Assembly (NCBI RefSeq): GCF_004522175.1
Contig: NZ_SDEB01000004.1
Span: 124,001-188,000, forward strand
Direction: 5' to 3'
DNA: 64,000 nucleotides
DNA from: Paracoccus ravus
GTDB lineage: Bacteria > Pseudomonadota > Alphaproteobacteria > Rhodobacterales > Rhodobacteraceae
Position numbers and translations under genes: made by a program
Notes under the pieces: generated by a model
What the model was told of the DNA's origin: nothing
What the model saw: the letters and a program-made list of their open reading frames with translations, nothing else
Databases searched by the model: none
In this document: piece by piece, positions 63,177 to 64,000 of the stretch
Position numbering within the stretch: the stretch's first letter is position 1
How the letters are laid out: each line of letters starts with the position of its first letter

Positions 63177-64000
63177 ATGGCAAAAGATTGTAATGCCGTC
63201 AATGCTGTATGCGGCGAAGCTGAGAATAGGGCAGGAGCCGCGAGTTTCACGCGGATCGCCTATTCCGATCCGCGTCCGGTCGGCAAGACCGCCAAGATGC
63301 CCGCTGGCGCTCTGATCACCGAAAACACGGGCGCTCTGATCCGGGGCCGAGCAAGGACAGTTCAGGTCGAGAATTTGACTGAATTCGCCCAAGTTCTGAA
63401 GGACCTGCGGCCCGGTCGCGACGTGCTGACCTTTGGCATCCCAAAAGGATCGGAGCCCGACACGGGATGGGGGATCGTCACAGACGCGCGGCATAAGAAG
63501 CTTATGAACCGTGGCCGTGCGGCATCGATAATTCCCCGCACGAAAGGACACTTCCACTGGCCGGAAGGCCGGGGGCTCGTCCTACTGGACTACGACCCGG
63601 CTGAAGGTGCGGAGGGTCTGGACGCGCAAGACCTGCTGGCGAAGCTGGTAGGCGCGGTTCCGGCTCTTGGGCAATGCCAGAGTCTTTGGTGGCCGTCATC
63701 TTCGTCGCATATCCACGACGCCGAAGGGAATAACCTGACAGGCCAACGCGGCTGGCGTGGTTATATCATCGCCGACAATGCCGCTGATATTCCGCGCGCG
63801 ATGAAAGCCGCTATCGGTCATCTCTGGCTCGCCAAGTATGGGCGCATCGACATATCAAAAAGCGGGAATTTGCTGGTACGCACCTTGCTCGATGCTTTAG
63901 TTTGGCAAGCCGAGCGTGTCGACTATGCGGCTGGCGCAACATGCCTTGATGGGCTTGTACAGCGTCGAGGCGAGCCGATCCTGATGAACCCTGATCAGCC
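63177..64000 (+). CDS. replication/primase-like protein of an integrative element, 3' end beyond the window
   Basis: Open frame of 274 codons that continues past the window edge. ATG 63177 has GAGG 6 nt upstream. Visible segments such as RGLVLLDYDPAEGAE (about residues 132-146), SSSSHIHDAEGNNLTG and RGYIIADNAADIPRAMKAAI are similar to N-terminal domains of large alphaproteobacterial element proteins that combine a primase-polymerase-like fold with a helicase. The LLDYDP motif could be a metal-binding acidic pair. The identification rests on this similarity only and is uncertain. No adjacent integrase is in the window. Confidence 0.6.
   Translation, partial: MAKDCNAVNAVCGEAENRAGAASFTRIAYSDPRPVGKTAKMPAGALITENTGALIRGRARTVQVENLTEFAQVLKDLRPGRDVLTFGIPKGSEPDTGWGIVTDARHKKLMNRGRAASIIPRTKGHFHWPEGRGLVLLDYDPAEGAEGLDAQDLLAKLVGAVPALGQCQSLWWPSSSSHIHDAEGNNLTGQRGWRGYIIADNAADIPRAMKAAIGHLWLAKYGRIDISKSGNLLVRTLLDALVWQAERVDYAAGATCLDGLVQRRGEPILMNPDQ

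Noticed and set aside
1..64000. CRISPR arrays, rRNA, tRNA and insertion sequences
   Set aside because: I saw no regularly spaced repeats, no rRNA signatures, no complete tRNA cloverleaf and no intact transposase in the window.

Overview
The window is a stretch of chromosome from a high-GC alphaproteobacterium, most probably Paracoccus or a close relative in the Rhodobacteraceae/Paracoccaceae. Supporting signs are the NDUFA12-type complex I subunit beside mlaD and a DUF2155 gene, the short alphaproteobacterial ProS, a fused MrpAB antiporter subunit, an Hda-like DnaA-domain protein coupled to ppk, an NdvA-type exporter, and class II DAHP synthase. Most of it is ordinary core chromosome: densely packed genes, ATGA start/stop overlaps, and many antisense open frames that are only high-GC shadows.

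Layout. 1-2.2 kb: truncated KDPG aldolase (eda) behind a YgiB/YgiC-like pair (DUF1190 lipoprotein plus glutathionylspermidine-synthase-like ATP-grasp protein). 2.4-7.6 kb: complete five-gene peptide-type ABC importer. 7.6-9.6 kb: VIT-family iron/manganese transporter divergent from a Fur-family regulator, YigZ-like and DUF2237 genes. 9.6-12.6 kb: pth, clpP, clpX. 12.7-18.5 kb: NDUFA12, mlaD, DUF2155, aat, accC, accB, LpxL-like acyltransferase, EamA transporter. 18.6-26.8 kb: tkt, NCS2 nucleobase permease, CorC-like protein, xerD and two conserved proteins of unknown function. 27-28.6 kb: aroK-aroB. 28.6-34.7 kb: six-gene Mrp (Pha) Na+/H+ antiporter operon. 34.9-35.9 kb: wreck of a type III PLP decarboxylase gene. 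36.2-46.3 kb: SGNH hydrolase, proS, AI-2E-family transporter, hda-like, ppk, ppx/gppA, M19 dipeptidase, ABM protein. 46.3-54.6 kb: orphan ParA, NdvA-like exporter, GlxA-type regulator, DAHP synthase, PAS_5 protein, gmk, gamma carbonic anhydrase, soluble PhoR-like kinase. 54.6-56.1 kb: AT-richer insert carrying a TerB-like/BRCT gene split by one in-frame TAG. 56.2-62 kb: purF, cvpA, radA, UbiH-like hydroxylase, small membrane protein, HAD phosphatase.

From about 62.0 kb to the end the sequence changes character. It is AT-richer at first, then holds an excisionase/AlpA-like HTH gene with its own promoter, about 700 bp full of inverted and iteron-like repeats, and the start of a long ORF that resembles replication/primase proteins of integrated elements. 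I read this as the left end of an integrative element or prophage that entered at the 5' end of the HAD gene.

The parts most worth a second look are the split TerB-like/BRCT gene, the structured repeat-rich leader at 62.5-63.2 kb with the adjoining replication-like ORF, and the decayed decarboxylase. The rest fits well-known families.
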